This document shows, piece by piece, positions 45,137-54,171 of a DNA stretch of 64,000 bases. The notes under the pieces are model-generated. The model was not told the origin of the DNA. It saw only the letters and a list, made by a program, of their open reading frames with translations, and ran no database searches. Position 1 is the first letter of the stretch, and each line of letters opens with the position of its first letter. The stretch comes from an uncultured Faecalibacterium sp. (GTDB lineage: Bacteria; Bacillota; Clostridia; Oscillospirales; Ruminococcaceae). A program made the translations under genes and the position numbers. The stretch is taken from the NCBI GenBank assembly GCA_937880095.1, contig CALFLK010000007.1:186001-250000 (forward strand). The letters are read 5' to 3'.

Positions 45137-45821
45137 TCTGAAACCCGTTGTGGATTACCGCAAGCTGCGTTTTTCCAATCTCAACTCCCCTGAATTCTCC
45201 CATTTGTGGATGCTTTTATACTGGCCCCTTTACGGACTTGCTTTTTTATTCGTAGAGCGCCTGTCACCCATCAAATATTACTTTCCGGTATACAGCACGC
45301 TGGATGATTTGATTCCTTTTTGTGAGCTGTTCCTGATTCCGTACTGGTTCTGGTTTCTCTACCTCATTGGGATGCACCTTTACACCCTGCTGTATGACAT
45401 TGATGCGTTCCGTGGCTTGATGAAGTTTATCATCATTTCCTACACCATCGCTATTGTAATTTATCTAATTTTCCCCACCTGCCAGCAGCTGCGTCCGGCC
45501 AGCTTTGAACGAGACAACATTTTAACACGCATGGTTGCTGGTTTGTATGCATTTGATACTTCCACCAATGTATGCCCTTCCATTCATGTAATCGGCTCTG
45601 TAGCCGTTCTGTGCGCATCCTGGCACGTTGAACGCTTCCGTACGCCGGGTTGGAAGTTTGCATTTGGCTTGAGCGCATTCCTGATCAGTATTTCCACTGT
45701 ATTTTTGAAGCAGCATTCTGTCATCGACATTCTGGCTGCGATTCCGGTTTGCGTCATCGCTTACTATTTCAGCTTTATGAAACAGAAAGTACCCCAGCCC
45801 GCCGAAGCGACTTCTATGTAA
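45129..45821 (+). CDS. PAP2 family phosphatase
   Basis: 230 residues from ATG 45129. About six membrane helices, with the phosphatase motifs CPSIHVIGSVAV (about 155) and LKQHSVIDILAA (about 197) carrying the catalytic His pair; the N-terminal KxxxxxxRP motif is only weakly seen near LRPASF. Could make diacylglycerol from phosphatidate, supplying the adjacent glycosyltransferase, or act on polyprenyl or inositol lipids. Last gene of the cassette. Confidence 0.8.
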   Translation: MNNLKPVVDYRKLRFSNLNSPEFSHLWMLLYWPLYGLAFLFVERLSPIKYYFPVYSTLDDLIPFCELFLIPYWFWFLYLIGMHLYTLLYDIDAFRGLMKFIIISYTIAIVIYLIFPTCQQLRPASFERDNILTRMVAGLYAFDTSTNVCPSIHVIGSVAVLCASWHVERFRTPGWKFAFGLSAFLISISTVFLKQHSVIDILAAIPVCVIAYYFSFMKQKVPQPAEATSM

Positions 45822-45832
45822 TTTCTTGCAAT

Positions 45833-45871
45833 AAAAAGAGAGGAACCTGTGATGCAGGTTCCTCTCTTTTT
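45833..45871. terminator. Bidirectional terminator between PAP2 and the amidohydrolase
   Basis: Perfect 17-bp stem (45833-45849 / 45855-45871), 5-nt loop, A5 and T6 flanks, between convergent genes. Confidence 0.92.
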
Positions 45872-45886
45872 TATTCTGTTGATGGT

Positions 45887-47467
45887 TTATGCGCGGTCGT
45901 AAACGCAGCTGCCCTCTTTGTAGGTATGCAGTACCTGCACTTCACGCAGATCTGCATCTGCCGTCTTCAGCGGGTCACGGTCCAGAATGACCATGTCAGC
46001 CTTCTTGCCCGGCTCCAGCGTACCGATACGATTCTCCCAGAAATACTGGTAAGCACCGTTCACCGTAATTGCTTTCAATGCCTCCAGCGTGGAAATGCCT
46101 TCGTCTTCCTTGCCCAGCGTTACACCGTTGCGGGTTTCGCGGTTTACAGCGCACCACACGGTTTCCAGCATATCCGGCTCAATAACCGGCGCATCCTGAT
46201 GGAAGGTGAACTTTACGCCAGCTTCCAAAGCGCTCTTAGCTGCACTGATATGGTTTGCACGCTCTGCACCAAAGTTACGCAGATGCACATCACCCCAGTG
46301 ATAGACGTGCGCTACAAAGAACGATACCATCGCGCCCAACTTTGCCGCACGGGGCAGTTGGTCACGACCCATCAGCTGACCATGAATGATTACCGGGCGC
46401 AGATTGGCCAGCTGCGGTTCTTTTTCTTCTGCCTTTTCCAGGCAGCGCAAGTACTGTTCTGCTGCTGCATCACCGTTGCAGTGGCCCAACAACTGGGTAT
46501 TGTGCTTGCCTGCCAGCAGGAACGCATTTTCCAGTGCTTCGTCCGTCATTGTACCGTAACCGGCATATTCTGCTTCGCCCTCATACGGCTGCCGCATCCA
46601 TGCAGTACGACCCTGCGGAGAACCATCCAGCAGCACCTTGATACCGCCTACATGGATATGCGGATCGATATCAGGTGCGCTCAGTACCTTCTTAACATCC
46701 TCGTAAGAATCCGGTGCTACATACAGCAGGATATCCAGTTTCATCGTACCGGACTGGGACAGCATCTGATACATGGGAATCAGTTCGCGAATGACCATGC
46801 CTTCCTGTACAGTCGTAATGCCGTAGGATGCATACTTTTGCTGTGCGCGCTTCATGGCATTCAGCATCATTGCAGGTTCCGGCAGCGGAACACGCTTGAT
46901 TGCTTCGATGAAGGCATTCTCCTCCATATAGCCGGTTAGCTTGCCGTCCTTAACTTCGATACGACCGCCCGCCGGGGCTTTGGTTTCCGGCGTATAACCC
47001 AGCTTGTTCAGTGCCAGCGTATTCAGCAGCCCCATATGACCGGACTTGTGATGCACAATCACCGGATTGTTCGGCGCCATAGCGTCCATCTGCTTTAGCG
47101 TAATATTCTTCTGCTCCGGCAGCAGATTATTGTCATAGTCGCAAGCCTGCAGCCATGCGCCCGGCTCTACCTGATTTTCCTGAATGAATGCAGCAAAACG
47201 AGCCTGCATTTCCTCCGGATTATCTGCGCCGTTCAAAGATACCTGCAGCAATGAATTTGCCACCTGAATGAAGTGGCTGTGCGGATCAACAAAACCGGGC
47301 ATCATCACTGCGCCATTCAGATCCTTCTGTTCGCAGTCAGGTGCCTGCTGCAGCAGTTCTTCTTTAGAACCAATCGCCAGAATTTTATCATCTTCCACCA
47401 GCAGTGCTTCGGCGTACAGCGGGTCCGCCATCGTCAGAATTGTGCCGCCATAAAACAATGTTTTCAT
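45887..47467 (-). CDS. Amidohydrolase, YtcJ-like (amidohydrolase_3)
   Basis: 526 residues from ATG 47467 (AAGGAG upstream). TIM-barrel metal hydrolase: composite beta domain (FYGGTILTMADPLYAEALLVEDDKI region), metal-binding HSH in GFVDPHSHF, LLGHCNGDAAAEQYL and HQDAPVIEPDML, and the C-terminal GTLEPGKKADMVILDRD. Related YtcJ proteins hydrolyse N-substituted formamides or similar amides; substrate here unknown. Monocistronic. The 220 bp to the divergent cardiolipin synthase gene hold a TATAAT (47642-47647) but no good -35. Confidence 0.88.
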   Translation of the reverse strand: MKTLFYGGTILTMADPLYAEALLVEDDKILAIGSKEELLQQAPDCEQKDLNGAVMMPGFVDPHSHFIQVANSLLQVSLNGADNPEEMQARFAAFIQENQVEPGAWLQACDYDNNLLPEQKNITLKQMDAMAPNNPVIVHHKSGHMGLLNTLALNKLGYTPETKAPAGGRIEVKDGKLTGYMEENAFIEAIKRVPLPEPAMMLNAMKRAQQKYASYGITTVQEGMVIRELIPMYQMLSQSGTMKLDILLYVAPDSYEDVKKVLSAPDIDPHIHVGGIKVLLDGSPQGRTAWMRQPYEGEAEYAGYGTMTDEALENAFLLAGKHNTQLLGHCNGDAAAEQYLRCLEKAEEKEPQLANLRPVIIHGQLMGRDQLPRAAKLGAMVSFFVAHVYHWGDVHLRNFGAERANHISAAKSALEAGVKFTFHQDAPVIEPDMLETVWCAVNRETRNGVTLGKEDEGISTLEALKAITVNGAYQYFWENRIGTLEPGKKADMVILDRDPLKTADADLREVQVLHTYKEGSCVYDRA

Positions 47468-47688
47468 GCGTCCTTGCTCCTTCTGTATATTTAATTTCTG
47501 GTTAGAGTATATTGCCATACCATGAACGATTCTAGATTGAATTGTAGCCAAACTGAAAACAATTCTGCCAAGCCGTTCTTATTATCTCTATTTTACTACA
47601 CTTTACCTTGTTTTTCGCTTTTTTATTTCTTTTCAATGTAGTATAATGAAATATATGAATTTTTTCACAGAAAGGGGTTTATGCAATA

Positions 47689-49278
47689 ATGGATTCCAAG
47701 GCCGACGCCAAGGATACCATTGGAATTGCCCTGCTGCAAAAAGGAAAAAAAGGCATCACTCGTATGCTTTTCAGCCGTATGGGCTTGATTATAGTCCTTC
47801 TGCTGATTCAGATTTTCTTTCTGTTCAGTGCATTCCGTTGGTTCGAAGAGTTTCTGCCGCACATCTATGGCGGTGCAGTGCTCTTTTCCGCTTTTATGGT
47901 TTTGTATTTGCTCAACAGCCATCTGAACAACTCTGCCAAAATCACCTGGCTGGTTGTGATTATGCTGTTGCCACCGTTTGGCGCTTGTTTGTACCTTTTC
48001 ATCGAGGGCGATGTGGGGCACCGCGCACTGAAGAAACGTGCGCAGCAAATTACGGAGGACACCAAAAATGAACTCCAGCAAGCCCCTGAGGTCTTTGCAC
48101 AACTGGAGCAGATTTCTCCCGGTTCTGCCGCGCTGGCACGATATGTTGCGCATACCGGATGCTACCCGGTATATGACCACACCGACGCCAAGTACTTCCC
48201 GCTTGGTGAAGATAAATTCGAGGAAATGCTGATTCAGCTGGAAAAGGCGGAGAAGTTCATTTTTCTGGAATACTTCATCGTCTGTGAAGGTATCATGTGG
48301 GGTCGCACGCTGGAAGTTCTGGCACGCAAAGCCGCTCAGGGTGTGGAAGTACGCATGATGTATGACGGCACTTGTGAATTTTCCAACCTGCCGCACGACT
48401 ACCCGGATCGTTTGCGCAAACTGGGCATCCAGTGCAAAATGTTTGCACCGGTCCTGCCTTTTGTTTCTACTCATTATAATTATCGTGACCACCGCAAGAT
48501 TTTAGTCATCGACGGCAAAGTTGCCTTTACCGGCGGTGTCAATCTGGCGGATGAATATATCAACCGTTATGAGCGTTTCGGTCACTGGAAAGACACCGCC
48601 ATTATGGTGGAAGGCGAAGCTGCCCGCAGCTTTACCTTAATGTTTTTGCAGATGTGGTCCATTGATGAAAAAACCTGGTCCGACCCGAAGCCGTATCTGG
48701 AAATTCCCGTTGAACCCAAACCCAAGGAAAATGGTTTCGTCCTGCCTTATGGCGATTGCCCGGTAGATGACAATCGTGTCGGTGAGCTGGTATACATCGA
48801 TATTCTGAATCGTGCACAGCACTATGTTCACATTATGACACCCTATCTGATTCTGGATGGCGAAATGGAAACCGCCTTGAAGTTTGCTGCGGAGCGCGGT
48901 GTGGATGTGCGTTTGATTCTGCCGGGCATTCCGGACAAACATGTTCCCTTTGCGCTGGCTTACACCCATTACGCATCCTTGCTGGAATCCGGCGTTAAAA
49001 TTTATGAGTATACGCCCGGATTTGTCCATGCAAAAGTCTTTATTGCAGACGACCGGGAAGCTGTCGTTGGCACCATCAATTTGGATTATCGCAGTTTGTA
49101 TCATCATTTTGAATGTGCCGCATATCTGTATGATGTAAGCTGCATCCCGCAAATCAAAGCAGATTTTGCCCAGACGCAGGAAAAATGCCGTGTCGTCACG
49201 CCGGAATCCCTGCCCAGCGAAACACTGCCGCGCAAGCTCACTGGCTTTGTTTTGAAAGCGTTGGCACCGCTTTTGTAA
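47689..49278 (+). CDS. cls: Cardiolipin synthase
   Basis: 529 residues. Condenses two phosphatidylglycerols to cardiolipin at the membrane. Two N-terminal membrane helices (about 28-50 and 60-80; PLDc_N) and two phospholipase-D HKD motifs: YRDHRKILVIDGKVAFTGG (about 262) and GFVHAKVFIADDREAVVGT (about 443). ATG 47689 behind AAAGGGG. Full length for bacterial Cls. Confidence 0.93.
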   Translation: MDSKADAKDTIGIALLQKGKKGITRMLFSRMGLIIVLLLIQIFFLFSAFRWFEEFLPHIYGGAVLFSAFMVLYLLNSHLNNSAKITWLVVIMLLPPFGACLYLFIEGDVGHRALKKRAQQITEDTKNELQQAPEVFAQLEQISPGSAALARYVAHTGCYPVYDHTDAKYFPLGEDKFEEMLIQLEKAEKFIFLEYFIVCEGIMWGRTLEVLARKAAQGVEVRMMYDGTCEFSNLPHDYPDRLRKLGIQCKMFAPVLPFVSTHYNYRDHRKILVIDGKVAFTGGVNLADEYINRYERFGHWKDTAIMVEGEAARSFTLMFLQMWSIDEKTWSDPKPYLEIPVEPKPKENGFVLPYGDCPVDDNRVGELVYIDILNRAQHYVHIMTPYLILDGEMETALKFAAERGVDVRLILPGIPDKHVPFALAYTHYASLLESGVKIYEYTPGFVHAKVFIADDREAVVGTINLDYRSLYHHFECAAYLYDVSCIPQIKADFAQTQEKCRVVTPESLPSETLPRKLTGFVLKALAPLL

Positions 49279-49407
49279 TTTTTTATAGGTTCCGTGCTAT
49301 GAAACGGATCCCCTTCGTCAACAATTCTTTCGGCTTCGCTTTTGTGTTGATCGCTTTTTTGCACAGACACAATACAATATTTATGTGAATAAGTAAGGGT
49401 GATTAGA

Positions 49408-50061
49408 ATGAATCATAATTGGCTGGATCGGCTGGCTCGAAAGCACAGCAACATCTGTATTCAAAATCTGACCAGCACCATTGTCATGGGTATGGGTATC
49501 GTTTTTGTTTTGGAAATGTTCCTGAGCAATGCTTTACCGATGCCTTTGCGTTACTTTCTGGCATTTGACCGTGCTGCCATTTTCCATGGTCAAATTTGGC
49601 GTTTGATTACCTTCATCTTTATCCCGCCGAATACCTCTATGTTGTGGATTTTGATGTTGCTGTACTTCTACTGGTTCATCGGCAGCCATCTGGAAGGCTC
49701 TTGGGGTACGTTCCGCTTTAATGTATTCTATTTCTGCGGTGTGCTGGGCACTATCGTATCCGGTTTGATTACCGGTTACGCCACCAACACCTTTCTGAAT
49801 CTTTCCCTGTTCTTGGCTTTTGCCATCCTGTATCCCAACTGCGTTGTGCGTGTATTCGGCCTGATTCCCATCGAAGTAAAATACCTTGGCATGGTAGCTG
49901 CTGGTTCTTTGCTGCTGATGTTCTTCCGTTCCACTTTCTCCGGCAAGCTGAGCCTGATTGTTTCTTTGATCAATCTTCTGCTGTTCTTTGGCGGAGATTT
50001 GATGCGCACCATCAACAACGCAAAACGCCGCTATGAATGGCGTCAGCAATTCAAACGCTGA
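49408..50061 (+). CDS. Rhomboid-fold membrane protein without catalytic serine
   Basis: 217 residues, about six membrane helices. The order WRLITFIF, then GSHLEGSWGTFRFNVFYF, mirrors the WR and GxxLExxxGxxRF signatures of rhomboids, but where the catalytic GxSG helix is expected the sequence is NTFLNLSLFLAFAILYPN, so it should not be a protease. May belong to the inactive rhomboid/Der1-like group. Basic C-terminal tail in the cytoplasm. 129 nt after cls, own ribosome site (AAGGGTG). Function unknown. Confidence 0.65.
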   Translation: MNHNWLDRLARKHSNICIQNLTSTIVMGMGIVFVLEMFLSNALPMPLRYFLAFDRAAIFHGQIWRLITFIFIPPNTSMLWILMLLYFYWFIGSHLEGSWGTFRFNVFYFCGVLGTIVSGLITGYATNTFLNLSLFLAFAILYPNCVVRVFGLIPIEVKYLGMVAAGSLLLMFFRSTFSGKLSLIVSLINLLLFFGGDLMRTINNAKRRYEWRQQFKR

Positions 50062-50085
50062 CCGTTTCCTTTCAAAACCTTGTGC

Positions 50086-50130
50086 AAAACAGCCGCCCGC
50101 TTTTCCACTTTCAAAACGGGCGGCTGTTTT
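50086..50130 (+). terminator. Terminator after the rhomboid-fold gene
   Basis: Perfect 14-bp stem AAAACAGCCGCCCG (50086-50099 / 50117-50130), 17-nt loop, T4 tail. Confidence 0.85.
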
Positions 50131-50204
50131 CTACATAACACACAACTGCCGTTAGCGCAGCTGTGCAATTCGTCTTTTTCTCAACACATACAGGGGGTAT
50201 ATCC

Positions 50205-51539
50205 ATGTATTACTCACTTTACCAAACGCTGTGGCTGTTTCTGGTTTACTCTTTCATTGGCTGGATTGCAGAAACCGCTCTGGCAGCCGCCAAAAAAGGT
50301 CGTTTCCTGAACCGCGGCTTTTTAAGTCTGCCTTTTTCTCCAATTTACGGCTGCGGCTGGCTGCTGTTTTCTATCTTTCTGCCTGAGCTGAAGGCAAATC
50401 CCTTCTACCTGTTCTTGGGTGGCATGATTCTGGCTACCGGTCTGGAGCTATTTACCGGTATTCTGCTGGAGCATTTGACCGGTCAGAAATGGTGGGATTA
50501 TTCCTCTCAGCACTTCCAGTTTGACGGCTACATCTGCCTGCCTTATGCGCTGATTTGGGGTGCTTCTGCTCTGGTTTGCCTGTTCTTCAGCGATAAGCTC
50601 CTGCTGCGCATGGTTTCCTGGATTCCTTCGCTGGTTGGTGAAACGCTGCTGATTATCGTTTCTATTCTGCTGGGTATCGACTTTTTGGTCAGTATCACGA
50701 CTGTGCTGCATGTACGCCGTGAAATGCGTATTTCCCGGGAAATGTCTCAGCGTATGAAGCAGTTCACCGCATGGCTGGATAACGCTGTTACCCGTGCGGT
50801 ACAAAAACGTATCCGCAAAGCATATCCCACTTTGTCTGAACCGGTCAGTCGGCCCGAGCAGGAAGAATCCAAACCCAACTGCTTTGCATCTGGTTTGTGC
50901 CTATACAAACTGATTGCACTGTTCTTTATCGCCGCTTTTCTGGGTGATATTATCGAAACCATTTTCTGCCGCGTCACCGCCGGTGTCTGGATGAGCCGCA
51001 GCAGCGTAGTCTACGGCGATTTTTCTATCGTGTGGGGTCTGGGTGCTGTACTGCTTACTGCGATTCTGTACAAGCACCGCAACCGCAGTGACAGCTATGT
51101 GTTCCTGCTGGGTACCGTTTTAGGCGGTGCATACGAGTATTTCTGCTCTGTTTTCACGGAGCTGGTATTTGGTACCGTATTCTGGGATTACAGTCATCTG
51201 CCTTTTAACCTGGGCGGCCGTATCAACCTGCTGTACAGCTTTTTCTGGGGCATCGCAGCAGTCGTTTGGCTGAAATATCTGTATCCTTTCCTCTCCGACC
51301 TGATTGAGCGCATTCCGCAGCGAATTGGCGTCATCCTGACCTGGATCATGGTTGCCTTTATGACGGTAAATATCGTGCTCTCCAGCCTTGCTATGTACCG
51401 TTATAACCAGCGCCAGACGGGTGCAGAACCTACAGACAATCCTGTCATTCAGTTTATTGATGAACACTTCCCTGACAGCCGCATTGAAAAGGTTTATCCC
51501 AATCTGATTCTTGTGGAAGATGATTCCCCGGCTGAATAA
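50205..51539 (+). CDS. CmpB-type membrane protein, tandem duplication
   Basis: 444 residues from ATG 50205 (AGGGGG upstream). Two copies of the putative ABC-permease CmpB domain (PF06541 type): copy 1 has LVYSFIGWIAETALAA, LSLPFSPIYGCGW and GLELFTGILLEHLTGQKWWDYS (about 10-110); copy 2 has FFIAAFLGDIIETIFCR, YGDFSIVWGLGAV and YEYFCSVFTELVFGTVFWDYS (about 235-350). A charged linker (about 180-230) joins them. Annotated as ABC permease in databases, but no ATPase is adjacent and transport is unproven. Confidence 0.8.
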   Translation: MYYSLYQTLWLFLVYSFIGWIAETALAAAKKGRFLNRGFLSLPFSPIYGCGWLLFSIFLPELKANPFYLFLGGMILATGLELFTGILLEHLTGQKWWDYSSQHFQFDGYICLPYALIWGASALVCLFFSDKLLLRMVSWIPSLVGETLLIIVSILLGIDFLVSITTVLHVRREMRISREMSQRMKQFTAWLDNAVTRAVQKRIRKAYPTLSEPVSRPEQEESKPNCFASGLCLYKLIALFFIAAFLGDIIETIFCRVTAGVWMSRSSVVYGDFSIVWGLGAVLLTAILYKHRNRSDSYVFLLGTVLGGAYEYFCSVFTELVFGTVFWDYSHLPFNLGGRINLLYSFFWGIAAVVWLKYLYPFLSDLIERIPQRIGVILTWIMVAFMTVNIVLSSLAMYRYNQRQTGAEPTDNPVIQFIDEHFPDSRIEKVYPNLILVEDDSPAE

Positions 51540-51553
51540 TCGTTTATAAAACA

Positions 51554-51582
51554 AAAAGAGAGGACTGCTTGTCCTCTCTTTT
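51554..51582 (+). terminator. Terminator after the CmpB gene
   Basis: Perfect 12-bp stem AAAAGAGAGGAC (51554-51565 / 51571-51582), 5-nt loop, T-rich tail. Confidence 0.88.
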
Positions 51583-51660
51583 CTTTTGCCGCAATGCAGC
51601 GCTGCATTTGTCATATAACTATTGGATTTAGATGCGACACATCCATTCTCATATCCATAG

Positions 51661-51725
51661 AAAAAATCCTCCTTTTGCTTTTTCGAATGTCTGTTACAGA
51701 TAACATTCGGATTCACAAAAGGAGG
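51661..51725 (-). terminator. Terminator of the cytidylyltransferase-ABC operon
   Basis: Long two-part hairpin: outer arms CCTCCTTTTG / CAAAAGGAGG (51668-51677 / 51716-51725), inner CGAATGT / ACATTCG (51684-51690 / 51703-51709), then T6 on the minus strand, 58 nt past the permease stop. Confidence 0.8.
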
Positions 51726-51782
51726 CTTTTCCTGTTTCGTATAAAGCGCTGAATACTTACACGCTTTGCGATGCGTCTCGCA

Positions 51783-53399
51783 TCAATCCTGCACGCAGTT
51801 TTCTACTGCATTTGCATTCAGTTCCTTATTTACTTTACGCTTGAGGATGAACGCAATGCCTTTTTCCATCACATTGATTGCCAGAATCAGCAAGGAAACC
51901 AGTGCTGTACCTTCAATGAAGGACTGGCTCTCCAGCTGCGGAATCAGCAGTGCCAGAGGCATCGTCCGGAATGTAATCAGGAAGGATACTGCGGAAATCG
52001 TAATCATCGAGTTCACAAAGAAATAGCTGTACATCTCAATGATGGTCGGCATCGTACTGGGGATATATACATCAAACAAAATGTGCATACGGCTGATGCC
52101 CAGTGCCTGTGCCACATCCTCCAGATTGGAATTGAACTTGGACAGCGTATTATATGCCAGCAGATAGGTAGAAGAGAAAAAGTGAATGATGTTGACCATC
52201 ACAAGAATGATCAGCGTTGCGTAGAACGGCATATTCTTAAAGGTGAGCAGGAACGACAAACCCAGAACAACGCCGGGAATTGCCAGCGGCAGCATACTGA
52301 TAAAGTGCAGAATTTTATTTGAAACTGCCTTACCAGAGCGTGCCGTAACATAAGCAGAGAAATAAGCCAGCATCGTACCGATCAATGCGGTCAGCAATGC
52401 AATCGCCATCGAGTTGACGAAATACATTCCAATGCCGCTTTCCAGCAGTTTCTTAACAGGCTCCAGCGAGAACGACATATCAATGGGATATTTCCGCACA
52501 AAGCTCAGGCAAATGAATGCAATGATCGGCAAACACAACAACAAAAGCACAACTGCGAAGCAAATGTAAACCAGTACATCGCGCCGTTTGTTTTCTTCAA
52601 TCTGATACGGCTTTGTAATCGTACCCGCAGTACTGCCGCTGGTGCTCTTTCGGAAATCCATCAGGAACGCTGCGACAGCCGGCATCAGCAGAATCAGACC
52701 GATGACTGCGCCACTGGAGAAGTTCATCATACCAATAACTTCACGGTACATATAAACCGGCAGCGTCATTGCCGTACCACCTGTCATCAGGGGAACACCA
52801 TAGTCTGTAAAAACCATGGTGAATACCGCCAGCGATGCCGACAAAATGGTTCGCTTCATCGAAGGCAGCGTAATTGTGGTAAACTGGTTCCACTTCGACA
52901 AACCCAGCACCTGTGCCGCTTCGTAAATCGTATAGTCTTCATACTGGAAGGAATCCTGGAACATCAAAAATGCTACCGGGAAGGAATACAGCACAGAGCC
53001 CATAATCATGCCCTTGTAGCCGTACAAGCCAATATTCCAGCCCAGCAGATTGGTAATCAATCCATTATCGCCAAACAGCAAAACCAGACCCATACCATGA
53101 GAAATACTGGGAATCAGCATCGGGATGGTAAACAGCACCACGAAGATCGACTTAAAGCGAATTTTACTGCGATTCAGTGCGTATGCAAGCGCAAACGCCA
53201 AACCTACCGAAATGACCATTGCGGCAAGGGTTACTACCAGCGAGTTGATCAGCATCGGAACAAACAGCGAAGACGTTACAACCGATACCACGTCGTCTTT
53301 GCGGATCGTTCCCAGCAGAGAAACCAGAGGCAGCACTACCGTTGCGGTCAGGTAAAAAATCAGAAAATATTTAATTGTATAAAAGCTCTTATTTTTCAT
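51783..53399 (-). CDS. ABC transporter permease, fused double domain (iron/2-AEP/thiamine type)
   Basis: 538 residues from ATG 53399. About 12 membrane helices in two binding-protein-dependent permease domains; each has an EAA loop (IYEAAQVLGLSKWNQF about 190 and LEDVAQALGISRMHIL about 455), as in FbpB, ThiP and phosphonate-type permeases. Imports a small solute with the ATPase and binding protein of this operon. Overlaps the ATPase gene by 11 nt. Family resemblance cannot tell iron, thiamine, aminoethylphosphonate or choline-like substrates apart; the operon mate at 55152 favours a CTP-activated amine. Confidence 0.85.
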   Translation of the reverse strand: MKNKSFYTIKYFLIFYLTATVVLPLVSLLGTIRKDDVVSVVTSSLFVPMLINSLVVTLAAMVISVGLAFALAYALNRSKIRFKSIFVVLFTIPMLIPSISHGMGLVLLFGDNGLITNLLGWNIGLYGYKGMIMGSVLYSFPVAFLMFQDSFQYEDYTIYEAAQVLGLSKWNQFTTITLPSMKRTILSASLAVFTMVFTDYGVPLMTGGTAMTLPVYMYREVIGMMNFSSGAVIGLILLMPAVAAFLMDFRKSTSGSTAGTITKPYQIEENKRRDVLVYICFAVVLLLLCLPIIAFICLSFVRKYPIDMSFSLEPVKKLLESGIGMYFVNSMAIALLTALIGTMLAYFSAYVTARSGKAVSNKILHFISMLPLAIPGVVLGLSFLLTFKNMPFYATLIILVMVNIIHFFSSTYLLAYNTLSKFNSNLEDVAQALGISRMHILFDVYIPSTMPTIIEMYSYFFVNSMITISAVSFLITFRTMPLALLIPQLESQSFIEGTALVSLLILAINVMEKGIAFILKRKVNKELNANAVENCVQD

Positions 53400-54171
53400 G
53401 GCTGTCACGTCCGGTATATCGTAAAAGGTCCTCGTACTTTTTATCCAGCTGATCCACAACGAATTCCTTCACATACGCATTTGCAGGCTCGTTATAAATC
53501 TTCAAAGGAACATCCATCTGCTCAATCTGACCGCCATTCATAATCATAATGCGGTCCGACAAGAAGAATGCTTCTTCCTGGTCATGCGTGATGAACAGCA
53601 TGGTAACATTGAATTTCTTCTGCAAGGCTTTCAATTCGGCCTTCATGATTTCGCGGTTGGTTACATCCAAAGCGGAAATCGGCTCGTCCAGCAGAATGAC
53701 ATCCGGATTCATTGCCAGTGTGCGTGCGATTGCCACACGCTGCTGCTGACCGCCGGAAAGCTGGTTCGGCTTTTTATACATCTGATCCGACAAACCAACC
53801 TGCTCCAGCGTGCGGGTTGCAACCTCACGCGCAGTTGTCTTGGTTTCCTTATGCAGGGTCAGCGCATACTCTACGTTCTGCAGAACCGTCATATTCGGGA
53901 ACAGTGCATAGTTCTGGAACACAATACCCATACCACGGTCATAGCTATTCAGGTTGGAAATATCCTTTCCACCCTTCAGAATTTCGCCGCTGTCGGCTTT
54001 TTCCAGACCGGTCAGGATACGCAGAAGCGTCGTTTTGCCGCATCCGCTGGGACCCAAAATCGAAAGAAACTCACCTTCCATCAAATCAAAAGAAAGGTTG
54101 TCCAGAATTTGTTTTCCGTCGAAACTCTTATTCAAGTTTCGAATCGACAGTTTCGGTTTTAATACTTCCAT
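53389..54171 (-). CDS. ABC transporter ATP-binding protein (FbpC/PotA type)
   Basis: 260 residues. Walker A GPSGCGKTT (about 41), Q-loop VFQNYALFPNM, signature LSGGQQQR, Walker B VILLDEPISALD, switch His in FITHDQEEA. No extended regulatory C-terminal domain, unlike PotA or MalK. Pairs with the permease at 51783. Overlaps both neighbours (13 nt upstream, 11 nt downstream), so the importer is translated as a unit. Confidence 0.92.
   Translation of the reverse strand: MEVLKPKLSIRNLNKSFDGKQILDNLSFDLMEGEFLSILGPSGCGKTTLLRILTGLEKADSGEILKGGKDISNLNSYDRGMGIVFQNYALFPNMTVLQNVEYALTLHKETKTTAREVATRTLEQVGLSDQMYKKPNQLSGGQQQRVAIARTLAMNPDVILLDEPISALDVTNREIMKAELKALQKKFNVTMLFITHDQEEAFFLSDRIMIMNGGQIEQMDVPLKIYNEPANAYVKEFVVDQLDKKYEDLLRYTGRDSHEK

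Noticed and set aside
51661..51729. Inverted repeat taken as an IS end or attachment site
   Set aside because: Position after the permease stop and the T6 tail fit a terminator; there is no transposase or target duplication nearby.
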